Shown here piece by piece: positions 25,022 to 34,191 of a stretch of 51,186 bases of DNA (positions within the stretch are counted from its first letter, which is position 1; each line of letters starts with the position of its first letter). Under the pieces are notes generated by a model, which saw nothing but the letters and a program-made list of their open reading frames with translations, was not told the origin of the DNA and did no database searches. This stretch comes from DATMXT01 sp035560415. Its GTDB lineage: Bacteria; Bacillota; Clostridia; Oscillospirales; Feifaniaceae. Position numbers and translations under genes: made by a program. The DNA lies in the NCBI GenBank assembly GCA_035560415.1, contig DATMZG010000128.1:1-51186 (forward strand), written 5' to 3'.

Positions 25022-26554
25022 CTATGCGATATGGTTCATCGCGTCCGCGGTTGCCTCCACAATTTTGTTGATGCCGTTGATGTAGGCCGTGATGCTGGCC
25101 TCAATGATGTCGGTGCTGATGTCGCTGCCGGTATAGGTCTCGCCGCCAAAAGCCAGCTTGACCATGACCTCGCCCAGGGCCTCCTGCCCCTCGCCAACTG
25201 AGCGGATGGTATAGTCGTCAATGCGGCAGGTCATGTTCACGATTTTGCCCACGGCAAAGTAAGCGGCGTCTATCGGCCCGTCCCCGGTGGCCGTGGCCTC
25301 GTGGATCATGCCGCCGTGCGCAATTTTCACGGTCGCCGTCGGCGTCACATGGGTGCCGGTCGAAATGGAGAATTCCTCAAGGGCATATTTCCCGTCGTCG
25401 ACCCTCGTCTTTTGGGCCGTCGCCAGCGCAATGAGGTCGTCGTCGGTGATTTTCTTCTTCTTGTCGGCAAGCGCCTTGAACTGCTCGAAGGCGGCCGTCA
25501 GCGCCTCGCTCTCAAGCGTGTACCCGAGGGCCTTCAGCCGGTCGTCAAAGGCGTGCTTGCCCGAGTGCTTGCCCAGCACCATGCGGTTTTGCACAAGGCC
25601 GACGCTCTCAGGCAGCATAATCTCGTAGGTCAGCGGATTGCTCAGCACGCCGTGCTGGTGAATGCCGGCCTCGTGGGCGAAGGCGTTGGCCCCGATGACG
25701 GGCTTGTTGGGGGCGATGGGCACGCCGATGATGGAGGAGAGCAGTCTCGCCGTCTTGACAATCTCCTTGGTGTTGACGCCGCACTCAAACCCGAAATACT
25801 CCTTGCGGGTCGCCATGAGCATCACGACCTCCTCAAGGCTGGCGTTGCCGGCGCGCTCGCCGATGCCGTTCACGGCGACTTCGACCTGGTCGCACCCCGC
25901 CATGACGGCGGCGATGGAGTTGGCGGTGGCCATGCCGAGGTCGTCATGGCAGTGGGTCGAGAGCGTGATGCTCGAAACATTCGGCACGTTTTTGCGGATG
26001 TAGGTGAACATCTCGGTGATCTCCTGCGGCGTCGCGTAGCCCACGGTGTCGGGCAGGTTGATGACGGTGGCCCCCGCCGCAATGGCGGTGTCGACGACGC
26101 GGGCGAGGAAAGAGAGGCTTGAGCGGGAGGCGTCCTCAGCCGAAAACTCCACGTTCGGGCAGTGGCTTTTGGCAAGCCGCACCATCTCGTCTACCCGGGC
26201 CACCACCTCGTCCGGGGTCATGCGCAGCTTATACTCCATGTGGACGTCGCTGGTCGCGATGAAGACATGGATTAAGGGGTCCTTTGCGTCCTTGACGGCG
26301 GCCGCCGCCTTTTCCACGTCGGCCCGGTTGGCGCGGGCCAGGCTGCCCACCCGGCAGTTTTTGACGGTGCGGGCAATCTGCTGCACGGCGTTGAAGTCGT
26401 CAGGGGACGCCGCCGCAAATCCGGCCTCGATGATGTCGACGCCGAGGGCTTCCAGTTGTCTTGCCATCTCCAGCTTTTCCTTGGTGGTCATGCTGCATCC
26501 GGGGGACTGCTCGCCGTCTCTCAGGGTCGTGTCGAAAATGCGAATTTTTCTCAT
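25022..26554 (-). CDS. leuA: 2-isopropylmalate synthase
   Basis: A 510-aa enzyme that condenses acetyl-CoA with 2-ketoisovalerate, the committed step of leucine synthesis. The TIM-barrel domain opens with FDTTLRDGEQSPG, whose Arg-Asp pair is catalytic and metal binding, and carries the metal-ligand motif STHCHDDLG near 200. The C-terminal LeuA regulatory domain spans about 365-505 and gives leucine feedback inhibition in relatives. AAGGAG precedes the ATG. It is the first gene of leuACDB and is controlled by the leucine T-box upstream. Confidence 0.96.
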   Translation of the reverse strand: MRKIRIFDTTLRDGEQSPGCSMTTKEKLEMARQLEALGVDIIEAGFAAASPDDFNAVQQIARTVKNCRVGSLARANRADVEKAAAAVKDAKDPLIHVFIATSDVHMEYKLRMTPDEVVARVDEMVRLAKSHCPNVEFSAEDASRSSLSFLARVVDTAIAAGATVINLPDTVGYATPQEITEMFTYIRKNVPNVSSITLSTHCHDDLGMATANSIAAVMAGCDQVEVAVNGIGERAGNASLEEVVMLMATRKEYFGFECGVNTKEIVKTARLLSSIIGVPIAPNKPVIGANAFAHEAGIHQHGVLSNPLTYEIMLPESVGLVQNRMVLGKHSGKHAFDDRLKALGYTLESEALTAAFEQFKALADKKKKITDDDLIALATAQKTRVDDGKYALEEFSISTGTHVTPTATVKIAHGGMIHEATATGDGPIDAAYFAVGKIVNMTCRIDDYTIRSVGEGQEALGEVMVKLAFGGETYTGSDISTDIIEASITAYINGINKIVEATADAMNHIA

Positions 26555-26576
26555 GGCTGCTCTCCTTAACTGAATA

Positions 26577-26613
26577 AATAAAAAGCCCCGTCTCTCGATT
26601 TCGCGAGACGGGG
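26577..26613 (-). terminator. Second (distal) terminator of the leu T-box leader
   Basis: A 9-bp stem (26586-26594 with 26605-26613) followed on the minus strand by CTTTTTATTT. It repeats the stem sequence of the first terminator and lies between it and leuA. Confidence 0.75.
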
Positions 26614-26911
26614 GAGTGAATCAAAAAGCCCCGCCTCTCGCTTACGCGAGAGACGGGGCTACTGCTCCGTGGTACCACTCTCATTGACGCAAAATATTGC
26701 GTCCACTTTGGGGCGTCGGCAAACTGCGAACACCTGCCCGTGATAACGGCGGGCGGCCCGGCCTCGTTACTTGCCCTGCGGCTTTCAGTCGGCTGCTCCG
26801 GGGTGAGTTTCGCAAAAAGTCCGCGCACTGTCTCGCACCGAACGACAGCTCTCTGAAGCGGCGGTGGCTTTCTGCCTGGTCCCCATCAATGCATTTCGTG
26901 ATATTGCAACC
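26578..26911 (-). promoter_or_regulatory. T-box leader (leucine) of the leuACDB operon
   Basis: The leader of leuA carries the T-box core GTGGTACCACGG (26689-26667 region), with UGGU able to pair with the ACCA end of uncharged tRNA-Leu. Stem I has the AGAGAGCTGTCG...GCGAGACAG apical arm, and the specifier loop reads GAAACTCACC, where CTC is a leucine codon followed by A. Downstream lie two terminators. Uncharged tRNA-Leu binding should stabilise the antiterminator and allow leu expression. The specifier assignment is by position and agrees with the operon's function. Confidence 0.92.
26622..26660 (-). terminator. First (T-box controlled) terminator
   Basis: A 15-bp stem with one G-U pair (26627-26641 with 26646-26660), followed on the minus strand by CTTTTTGATT. 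Its 5' arm is next to the T-box sequence and is the arm expected to be captured by the antiterminator. Confidence 0.85.
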
Positions 26912-26940
26912 ATGATAACGGAAAAACGCCCTCGCGTCAA
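26912..26940 (-). promoter_or_regulatory. SigA-type promoter of the leu operon
   Basis: TTGACG (26940-26935) and TATCAT (26917-26912) with a 17-bp spacer on the minus strand, immediately before the T-box leader. Confidence 0.7.
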
Positions 26941-27022
26941 TCGGAACTATACTCCAAAATTATGCACAATAAGCCCGCCTGATTTTGTGCAACCTGTCGG
27001 TTTTCCTGTAAAATCCCTTGTT

Positions 27023-27535
27023 TTATTGAGGCAGCACGGCGTAAGTCACGGTGTTTTCGGCCCGCGGCTTTGCGGCGGGCGCTTCATCCGGATATCCGAG
27101 CGCGAGACTGCCGTGCACCGTCTGACCCAAGGGGAGTCCCACGCCCCGCAAAAAGGCGTCAATCTCCGGTATCTCCCGCCTGCGGGTCAGGTTGTTGATC
27201 CAGCAGGAGCCAAGCCCCAAAGAGTGGGCCGCCAGCATCATACACATGATGGCGTTTGCGCAGTCGCTGCCCGGATTGAAGGCGCGGGGATCGGCGCCGT
27301 AAGAGACGACGACGAGGGCCGGCGCCCCGTAGCCAAGTTCACCCCCGGCGACATCCCGCAGCGCCGCGAGCGCTGCGCCCTCAAAGACGAGAAAATGCCA
27401 GCCCTGCGCGTTCATGCCGGAGGGGGCGGCCCGCCCCGCCGCAAGCACCGTCTCGAGCAGCTCCGGCGGCACTTCGTCCGGCCGGTATTGGCGAATGCTG
27501 CGCCGCTCCGTGATGGCTTTTAAAACCTCGTTCAT
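27023..27535 (-). CDS. Nitroreductase-family flavoprotein
   Basis: A 170-aa FMN-dependent oxidoreductase of the nitroreductase fold. It begins with the usual AITERRSIRQYRPDEVPPELL (FMN phosphate-binding Arg/Ser), then AAGRAAPSGMNAQGWHF and the C-terminal segment GLGSCWINN...VHGSLALGYPDE. The small size fits the clostridial stand-alone type, whose physiological substrate is not known. The ATG at 27535 follows GGAAAGGAG; it lies 35 bp after the creatininase gene and probably shares its transcript. Confidence 0.88.
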   Translation of the reverse strand: MNEVLKAITERRSIRQYRPDEVPPELLETVLAAGRAAPSGMNAQGWHFLVFEGAALAALRDVAGGELGYGAPALVVVSYGADPRAFNPGSDCANAIMCMMLAAHSLGLGSCWINNLTRRREIPEIDAFLRGVGLPLGQTVHGSLALGYPDEAPAAKPRAENTVTYAVLPQ

Positions 27536-27570
27536 CGCATGCTCCTTTCCAAAACGAAAAAGCAAAAAGG

Positions 27571-28344
27571 TCAAACTTTTTTCAGCTTTGCCTTCTTAAA
27601 TTCTTCCATAAAATCGACGATATAATCGGCCGTCGCCTGCAGCATTTCGCGGCCCCACTCGGCCGTCGCGTCCTTCGGGTGGTCGGCTCCAAACCAGCCG
27701 TTGTCCGAGATGTCCATGGTGTGGCGCGGCATCGTGTGCTCAATGCCCTTGAATTTCACGGTCTTGATGGTGGCGCCGACAATCTCGTCGGTGACGTTCG
27801 CGAGTGTCATATCCCGGATGGCCGCCCTGTCGACCAGGGCCGGGTCAATGGCGAGCATTGCCGCCGTCTCCTCGCCGCCGCCGTGGCCGCCCTTCCATGC
27901 GGGATTGAGGTCCCAGGCCATGAGCCACCAGTTCATGACGACTGCCATGGCCCCTTTGCGGTCGAGGTCAAAGCCTACGCGCTCCAAGGGAATGATGTTG
28001 CCGCCGTGGCCGTTTAGAAAGACGAATTTGCGCGCGCCGTGCCGGTACAGGTTGTCGCAGATTTTGGACATCATCTGATAAAAGACGTCCATTCCGAGCG
28101 TCACGGTGCCGGGGTAGTCGCTTAAGAGATCGCAGACGGCGTAGGGCACCGTCGGCGCAATGAGCACGTCGCTCTTCTCCTCAATGAGCGCTAAGATGCG
28201 GTTTGGGACGATGGTGTCGGTCCCGAGCGCCAGATGCGTCCCGTGGCACTCGAGGCTGCCAATCGCAATGATGACCATGTCATGCTGTTTGAAATACTCG
28301 CCTGCCTGCACCCAGGTGATATTTTCCAGTCTCATTTTCAGCAT
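27571..28344 (-). CDS. Creatininase-family amidohydrolase
   Basis: A 257-aa metal-dependent hydrolase of the creatininase (PF02633) family. Predicted metal ligands are Glu32 and His34 (GSLECHGTHL), Asp43 (GTDT), His113 (NGHGGN) and the Glu in GGEETA. Family members open cyclic amides such as creatinine or act in the MftE/ArfB routes; the actual substrate here is unknown. An in-frame ATG at 28335 gives MRLENITW and has a more normal distance (11 bases) from AAGGAG than the ATG at 28344, so the true start may be 9 bases shorter. Confidence 0.85.
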   Translation of the reverse strand: MLKMRLENITWVQAGEYFKQHDMVIIAIGSLECHGTHLALGTDTIVPNRILALIEEKSDVLIAPTVPYAVCDLLSDYPGTVTLGMDVFYQMMSKICDNLYRHGARKFVFLNGHGGNIIPLERVGFDLDRKGAMAVVMNWWLMAWDLNPAWKGGHGGGEETAAMLAIDPALVDRAAIRDMTLANVTDEIVGATIKTVKFKGIEHTMPRHTMDISDNGWFGADHPKDATAEWGREMLQATADYIVDFMEEFKKAKLKKV

Positions 28345-28418
28345 CTCTCCTTGTAAAATATTGGCGTTTCAAGTATAGCATGCGGTAAAAAATCTTTCAA
28401 TTCTTTTGCGGATAAGCC

Positions 28419-28447
28419 TTGACTTCTTACAAATCCCCCGCTATAAT
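28419..28447 (+). promoter_or_regulatory. Strong promoter of the host tRNA-Ala gene
   Basis: TTGACT (28419-28424) and a perfect TATAAT (28442-28447) with a 17-bp spacer, 25 bp before the 5' half of the interrupted tRNA. It lies on the chromosome side of the left attachment site and reads toward the element's own tRNA-Ala. Confidence 0.85.
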
Positions 28448-28472
28448 GATAAAGCACTTACGAAAGCAATTT

Positions 28473-28531
<59 letters not shown>

Positions 28532-28591
28532 ATAAAGGCACAGCCCCGCAAAACGGCGAAACGGATATCGCACCAAACAAAAAATGAATAT

Positions 28592-28667
28592 GGGCCTGTA
28601 ACTCAGCTGGGAGAGTACCTGAATGGCATTCAGGAAGTCGCGCGTTCGATCCGCGTCAGGTCCACCA
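28592..28667 (+). tRNA. tRNA-Ala(GGC), carried by the mobile element
   Basis: A complete 76-nt tRNA: acceptor GGGCCTG/CAGGTCC with a G3-U70 wobble (the alanine identity pair), D arm ACTC...GAGT, anticodon arm CCTGA-ATGGCAT-TCAGG with anticodon GGC, variable loop AAGTC, T arm GCGCG-TTCGATC-CGCGT and encoded CCA. It lies 71 bp inside the element on the same strand as the broken host tRNA-Ala(GGC), with no evident promoter of its own between them, so the host promoter at 28419 probably transcribes it. It would restore the GCC/GCU-decoding tRNA lost through insertion. Confidence 0.93.
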
Positions 28668-28678
28668 ATTAACTATGA

Positions 28679-28701
28679 ACCGCAGTTTCTGCGGTTTTTT
28701 T
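28679..28701 (+). terminator. Terminator after the element tRNA
   Basis: A 7-bp stem ACCGCAG/CTGCGGT with a TTT loop followed by a run of T, 11 bp after the tRNA CCA end. Confidence 0.8.
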
Positions 28702-28705
28702 ACAC

Positions 28706-28756
28706 CAACAGCAAACAAGCCGTGAGATTTTCTACCTCACGGCTTGTTTGCTGTTG
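28706..28756. terminator. Long hairpin between tRNA and the convergent surface-protein gene
   Basis: Perfect 21-bp arms (28706-28726 with 28736-28756) around a 9-nt loop, immediately after the stop of the minus-strand surface-protein gene. The T-run is weak, but the position suggests a terminator or transcript-end stabiliser. Confidence 0.6.
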
Positions 28757-28761
28757 TATAT

Positions 28762-31700
28762 TTACTTCCCCAGCATATTATAAAGCACCTGCGCCATTTC
28801 CGCTCTGGTGGTCGTGCCTGTCGGATTAAGCTTACCACCGTTGCCGCCGACCGTGCCGGTCTTAACCAACAGCGTTAAGGCTTCCTTCGCCCAGGAGTCA
28901 ATCTGCCCGGCGTCGCTGAAATCGGAGAATGTCTTGCCGGAATCGCCCTGGGGCAGCCGTCCGATGACTTTGAGGGCGTTGTACAGCAGGGTGAACATCT
29001 CCTGACGGGTAATCTCTTTACCCGGCGCGTACATGTTGTTGCCTACCCCCGCGGATATGCCGAGCCGTTTGGCCGCCGCCAGATACCCGGTGTAGTAGTT
29101 ATTGCCCGCGTCGGAGAAGTTATCGGCCGGGCTCGTATCCGGCGCTATGCCATACGCTCTCATGAGCATCACGAGGAAGTCGGCGCGTGTGAGGACGGCG
29201 TCAGGGCTGAACAGGCCGTTTCCCGTCCCTGTGGTGATGCCTCTCGCCGCGATAAAGCTCACCGCCTTGTAATACCAGTCCGTTGACGCCACGTCGTTGA
29301 AGCTCACCATGTTATATCCCGCAGCATAGAGGCTGAAATGGGTGGTGGAAAAAGTCACCGTGCCGGTCGCCGGGTCATAATGGCCGTTCGGCACGCAAAC
29401 CGCGTTGCCGCTGCCGTCAATGTACCAGATTACGATGCTTTCGGGGTTTTCAAGCTCCGCCGCTCTCGGGGTGTAGGGTATGCTTACCGTCACGAGCGCA
29501 GACGGGTTATTCCAGTCTGTTTGTTTGCCGTCTATCAACAGGCTGAGCGAAATCAGCGGCCTGTCGCCGATGGCGGCTTTCACATCGTCGGGCAGCTTGG
29601 ACTTATCGCCCTGGCCGATGATTATTTCCGCCTTTTTACCGGCGACGCCCGGAATGCTATCGAGCATATTCGACGGAATTGTGACGCTGGCGAAGTCGTT
29701 TCCGAGCGTCAGCGTTTTGCCGGAATTCGGGTTTGAAACGAAGGAGGACGTTATTTCGAATCTGCCGTTGGAGGATGTGTTTCCGCTTCCACCCGAGGAA
29801 CCGCCGCCGGTGGAGGATGGGGCGTCTGTCGTCACCGTCAGCGGCACGCTGGCGGGCGAGGCCTCGTGGTTTGCGTCGCCCTTAATACGGGTGACAAAAC
29901 TGTATTGCGTGGAAGGCGTCAGCCCCGTAAAGACATTGCTCGTCTGCCAGGTGGTTCCGTTGTCCTTCGAGAACTCCTGCTCTGCGTTTGGCGTCAGGGT
30001 AACACTGGTGCTCGTCTTGCTTTGAAGCGTCGGCGCCGCAGGAGCTTGCAGCCCCGTCGCTCTCATAATATCCGCCGTTGTTGTGGGCGCGTTGGTAAAG
30101 TCGAGGGTGTAGTTTGCTGCGTTGTCGCCCGTCAGTGTCGAGCCGGTCAGGGTGACCGTCTTAATAGCGTTTGCGTTCTTGTCGGCGAAGGCCGCAACCG
30201 CGTTTAGGGTGACATCGTCGCCGCCGAGGACGCCGACAAGTGTCAGGGCGTTTGCATCAATAACCGCGTCTGTGCTTCCGTCATACACCTTGTTATGCGC
30301 TGTAAAGCTGCCGGTAATGGTCAGAGGCTTTGCCGTTATATTTGCCGTCGCCGTAGGCGCGCCGGTGAACGAAACAGAGTAGTCCCCGGCATTTGTACCC
30401 GTTAAGGTGACATCTGTAATTCTTACCGTGCCGCTGCCCACAGCGGCGCTGTCAAATTCGGCTGTAACCGACGCGATGGAAACGTCGTCGCCAGAATTGA
30501 CACCGATAAGCGTCAGATTGTTCGAGGCGATGGTCGCGGCTTTGACGCCGGTGTATTCTTTATTGTCTACGGTAAAGCTCCCGCCGAGGGTCGCCTGTTT
30601 GTTCGTGATCACACCCGAAGTGTAAATGGGCGCGCCGGAAATGGAAAGGGTATAGTTAGCGGCTTTCGCACCCGTTAGATAGCTGCCTGCCGTCAGGGAT
30701 ACCGTCTTGCCGGTGGCGATGTCGGGCGTATCGAAGGCGAGAACGGGGAAGAGCGTCACGTCGTCGCTTCCAACCCTGCCAACGAGAGTCAGGTTGTTCG
30801 AGGCGATGACCGCATTCGTCGTTCCGTCATATGCCTTGCTTTGCGCGGTGAAGCTCCCGCCGATTGTCAGCTCTTTCGGTGTGATGGCCGCCGTGGTTGT
30901 AGGCACCGAGGCGAGGTCAAGGACGTAGTTCCCGGCGGCGGAACCCGCCAGGGTCGAGGCGCTGAGGCTGACGGCCTTGTCCTGACCCGCGTCCGGATCG
31001 GAGAATGTGGCTGCAAAGTTTGCGGTCAGGTTGGATGCGTCGTCGCCGATACAATTTGAGGTGTCAAGGGAGAGCGTGGTATTGATAATACATGCGTTTG
31101 CGCTTCCGTCATACACCTTGTTCTCGACCTTGAATTCGCCGTTGACCATAAGAGGCACAGGTTCTACAATGACCGTAATGCTGTCAAGCGTACTCCCGTC
31201 GGAATTTTGCAGGCTGACTGTCGCCGTACCGGCGCCCTTTGCTTCAATATGAATATCTCCGCTGCTACCCCACCAGATGTCTGTGACGGCTGTATCACTG
31301 CTGCTCCACATGACCAGCCCGTCCGCAGGAGTTACATCCTCAGCCGAAAGAGATGCCTCGACGCCGCCATAGGTCATTGTCAGCGTTTTCGTGGCGGCAT
31401 TATACCGGGAATCCCCGGATTCGTCGACAATTCTCGCCGAGGTTGCTGCTGGCGGTGCAGGATGCGGTATTTGCTCGTTTAACCGAAGGTATGGATAAGA
31501 CGCGCCCGGGTCAATCCTCCAGATTTCGCTAAAGTAAATATCAAAGTCCCAGTCTTCGAAGCTGCTTTGATAAATCAAATTGATTGTATTTACACCAATG
31601 CCCTTTGAGCCGTTGTCACTGCTGCCGGCGTTACCGATGTTGAAATAGGAATAACGAATATCATTGGTATTGCTGTGCCCGACAATGCCGCCGGTCTCGC

Positions 31701-34149
31701 CCTCGCCTGTGACCTTCCCCGCTGCATAACAGTAATATATCTCACAATCCGCGCTGTAAAGCAATCCCACCAGCCCGCCGGCATAATTATCTGTCCCCGT
31801 GGAGGTTACCGGCCCGGTGGCGTAACAGTTTCTGATCGAGCCGTTGTTCAAGTAGCCGACAAGTCCGCCCGCATTCGACATAGTACCGGTCACGCTGGCT
31901 GTTGAATACGATTGAGTTATCTGGGTATCGGTTGCCATTCCCACAAGTCCGCCTGCGGCGTAACCGTTAACGGCCGTAACCGTGCCGGTTGCGGAGCAGT
32001 AGCCAATCATGGTGTCTCTTTCGAGGAAATTGACCGTTTGTCCGACGAGCGCGCCCACGGCATTACCGCCGGTGACATCGGCGTTTCTGATTGCTATGCC
32101 TCCAATATCGGCACCCGAGCAATAGCCGAACAGGCCGACATAGTCTTCGTCAGGCCGGTTTATGGAAAGCTTTGAAATCGTTTGATAAATATACGTTTCG
32201 GTTTCAGAGTCATATTCGGTGCCGTAAATATGGCCGCAAAACGGGTTCGCCATATCACCGATTGGCACCCAGTTTGCATATGATGAAAGGTCTATGGGCG
32301 CAGTCAGCCAAAAATATGTATCTTTGTACGCCGCGCCTAAAAAGTTGCGCACTCTGTCGAGCTGCTCCGCAGTCTCTATCAGGTACGGATCGCCCGACGT
32401 GCCATCGCCTCCCGCGAATCCGGATATGATCGTTATGGTCAGCTCCTGCGTGTCGCTATCGCCGGCATCGATGCTGTTTACCGCCTTCACGGTAAAGGTA
32501 AACGGACCTAACACTGTGGGCGTACCTGAAATAACGCCGGTGCCGGCGTCCAAGCTCAGGCCGTCCGGCAGACTGCCGCTGTCGATGCTCCAGGTGACGG
32601 ATGATGCATTCCCAATCCTTGCAAGGGTTTGGCTGTAGGGCACGCTTATCGTGCCGTTTGGCAGGGAGGTCGTTGTAATGACCGTCTCTCCGTCGGTGAG
32701 GTAATGGAACGGAATGCTATTGGTCGTACAATATGTATCCGCGGTGGAGTGCTTATAACCGTACATGCCATCGCTGTCGAGAGCGGTGTCGTCAAAGACG
32801 CTGTTGCCAAAAGCTGCGGTCTTGCTGCTTACCGTTGCTTTCACCAGACTTGTGCAGTCCTGAAACGCACTGTCGCTGATGCTTGTCACGCTAGAGGGAA
32901 TCGTGATCGAGGTAAGCGCAGTACATCCCTGAAACGCACTGCCGCCGATGGTTAAAAGTACAGCTGTGTTACCCACTATATTTACAGATGCAAGGTTCGT
33001 ACAACCACTGAACGCACTGTTGCCGATTGTATTCACATATTCGGGGATGGTAATCGAGGTAAGCGCTGTACATCCCTTAAACGCGCTGCTGCCGATGGCA
33101 TAGATCAAGTCATCTTCGTCAATGCCCACAGTTGCAAGTTTTGTACAGCCCTCAAATGTGCTGTCTCCTATGGTATTAACTTTGATGGGGATGTTGATCG
33201 AGGTAAGCTCCGTACAACCCTGAAACGCGCTGTTGCCGATACTTGTCACGTCGCTGGGGATGGTGATCGAGGTAAGCTTCGTACATCCCTGAAACGCGCT
33301 GTTGCCGATACTTGTCACGCCGTTGGGGATGCTGATAGAGGTGAGTGAGGCACAACCCTGAAACGCGCTGTCGTTGATTGTTGTCACGCCGCTGGGGATG
33401 TTGATCGAGGTAAGCTCCGTACATCCCTGAAACGCGCTGTTGCCAATACTTGTCACGCCGTTGGGGATGCTGATAGAGGTGAGTGAGGCACAACCCTGAA
33501 ACGCGCTGTCCTTGATTCTTGTCACGCCGCTGGGGATGTTGATCGAGGTAAGCTCCGTACAATCCTGAAACGCGCCGTCGTTGATTGTTGTCACGCCGTT
33601 GGGGATGCTGATAGAGGTGATTGCGGTGTCAGCGAACGCTCCGCCGCCGATTTCTATTAGCTTGCTGCCGGCGCCGAATGTCACTGCATTAATGCTCGTA
33701 CAGTGGCAGAACGCTTGCTCCTCGATATACGCTACGGCGGCGGGAATATTGATCGAGGTAAGCCCGGTACATTGATAAAACGCCCGCATACCGAAATACA
33801 ACAGGCTTTCCGGAAAAGTGACGGCTGTGATGGTGTTATTACCGGAAAAGGCGGATGAGCTGATTTCCATCACCGTCAGGTTTGTACCGTTATTGTCTAT
33901 AGTGTCCGGAATATTAATTTCGGTAGCTGAGCCGGTATAGCCTGTTATACTCGCTCCTCCGGACCACTCCTTCCATTTAAAGCCGTCCGCCGTTGTTCCC
34001 GTATCGCCATTGGCGGCAAAAGCCGTCGTCGGCAGCAGGGTGAACAACACTGCTGCCGTGAGGAGTACGGCAAGGAGCTTTTTGCCTGTTTCTGCCTGTC
34101 CAGAGATTGCATTTTTCTCATATAGCATTTTTTGAGTTCTCATGTTCAT
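28762..34149 (-). CDS. Giant LRR (BspA-type)/YDG/SLH surface protein
   Basis: A 1795-aa exported protein and main cargo of the element. A signal peptide ends near AFA-AN (about 46). Residues about 75-480 are BspA/TpLRR-type leucine-rich repeats of 23 residues (pattern SIPNGVTSIGNSAFQGCT). A putative Ig fold (He_PIG-like, 495-580) follows, then a GLUG-like region (585-890), an Ig-like segment, four YDG-type repeats near 1007, 1104, 1194 and 1284, and an FN3-like domain (1367-1444). After a Gly/Ser linker comes a conserved module (1467-1613) and three SLH domains that bind cell-wall polymer (1614-1795). BspA-type repeats mediate adhesion in other bacteria; a host- or polysaccharide-binding role is inferred. 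AAGGAG precedes the ATG. Confidence 0.88.
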   Translation of the reverse strand: MNMRTQKMLYEKNAISGQAETGKKLLAVLLTAAVLFTLLPTTAFAANGDTGTTADGFKWKEWSGGASITGYTGSATEINIPDTIDNNGTNLTVMEISSSAFSGNNTITAVTFPESLLYFGMRAFYQCTGLTSINIPAAVAYIEEQAFCHCTSINAVTFGAGSKLIEIGGGAFADTAITSISIPNGVTTINDGAFQDCTELTSINIPSGVTRIKDSAFQGCASLTSISIPNGVTSIGNSAFQGCTELTSINIPSGVTTINDSAFQGCASLTSISIPNGVTSIGNSAFQGCTKLTSITIPSDVTSIGNSAFQGCTELTSINIPIKVNTIGDSTFEGCTKLATVGIDEDDLIYAIGSSAFKGCTALTSITIPEYVNTIGNSAFSGCTNLASVNIVGNTAVLLTIGGSAFQGCTALTSITIPSSVTSISDSAFQDCTSLVKATVSSKTAAFGNSVFDDTALDSDGMYGYKHSTADTYCTTNSIPFHYLTDGETVITTTSLPNGTISVPYSQTLARIGNASSVTWSIDSGSLPDGLSLDAGTGVISGTPTVLGPFTFTVKAVNSIDAGDSDTQELTITIISGFAGGDGTSGDPYLIETAEQLDRVRNFLGAAYKDTYFWLTAPIDLSSYANWVPIGDMANPFCGHIYGTEYDSETETYIYQTISKLSINRPDEDYVGLFGYCSGADIGGIAIRNADVTGGNAVGALVGQTVNFLERDTMIGYCSATGTVTAVNGYAAGGLVGMATDTQITQSYSTASVTGTMSNAGGLVGYLNNGSIRNCYATGPVTSTGTDNYAGGLVGLLYSADCEIYYCYAAGKVTGEGETGGIVGHSNTNDIRYSYFNIGNAGSSDNGSKGIGVNTINLIYQSSFEDWDFDIYFSEIWRIDPGASYPYLRLNEQIPHPAPPAATSARIVDESGDSRYNAATKTLTMTYGGVEASLSAEDVTPADGLVMWSSSDTAVTDIWWGSSGDIHIEAKGAGTATVSLQNSDGSTLDSITVIVEPVPLMVNGEFKVENKVYDGSANACIINTTLSLDTSNCIGDDASNLTANFAATFSDPDAGQDKAVSLSASTLAGSAAGNYVLDLASVPTTTAAITPKELTIGGSFTAQSKAYDGTTNAVIASNNLTLVGRVGSDDVTLFPVLAFDTPDIATGKTVSLTAGSYLTGAKAANYTLSISGAPIYTSGVITNKQATLGGSFTVDNKEYTGVKAATIASNNLTLIGVNSGDDVSIASVTAEFDSAAVGSGTVRITDVTLTGTNAGDYSVSFTGAPTATANITAKPLTITGSFTAHNKVYDGSTDAVIDANALTLVGVLGGDDVTLNAVAAFADKNANAIKTVTLTGSTLTGDNAANYTLDFTNAPTTTADIMRATGLQAPAAPTLQSKTSTSVTLTPNAEQEFSKDNGTTWQTSNVFTGLTPSTQYSFVTRIKGDANHEASPASVPLTVTTDAPSSTGGGSSGGSGNTSSNGRFEITSSFVSNPNSGKTLTLGNDFASVTIPSNMLDSIPGVAGKKAEIIIGQGDKSKLPDDVKAAIGDRPLISLSLLIDGKQTDWNNPSALVTVSIPYTPRAAELENPESIVIWYIDGSGNAVCVPNGHYDPATGTVTFSTTHFSLYAAGYNMVSFNDVASTDWYYKAVSFIAARGITTGTGNGLFSPDAVLTRADFLVMLMRAYGIAPDTSPADNFSDAGNNYYTGYLAAAKRLGISAGVGNNMYAPGKEITRQEMFTLLYNALKVIGRLPQGDSGKTFSDFSDAGQIDSWAKEALTLLVKTGTVGGNGGKLNPTGTTTRAEMAQVLYNMLGK
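33288..33563 (-). repeat. Two near-identical 138-bp tandem units in the LRR region
   Basis: Units 33288-33425 and 33426-33563 differ at only about four positions. Each codes for two 23-residue LRR units. The near identity indicates recent duplication and permits copy-number change by recombination. Confidence 0.8.
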
Positions 34150-34191
34150 TTTTCTCCTTCTTTTTTTAATTCATACCTTTCTCCTTATTTA

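Noticed and set aside
33176..33640. Regularly spaced repeats resembling a CRISPR array
   Set aside because: The 69-bp periodicity is in frame with 23-residue LRR units of a large ORF, there are no unique spacers and no cas genes.
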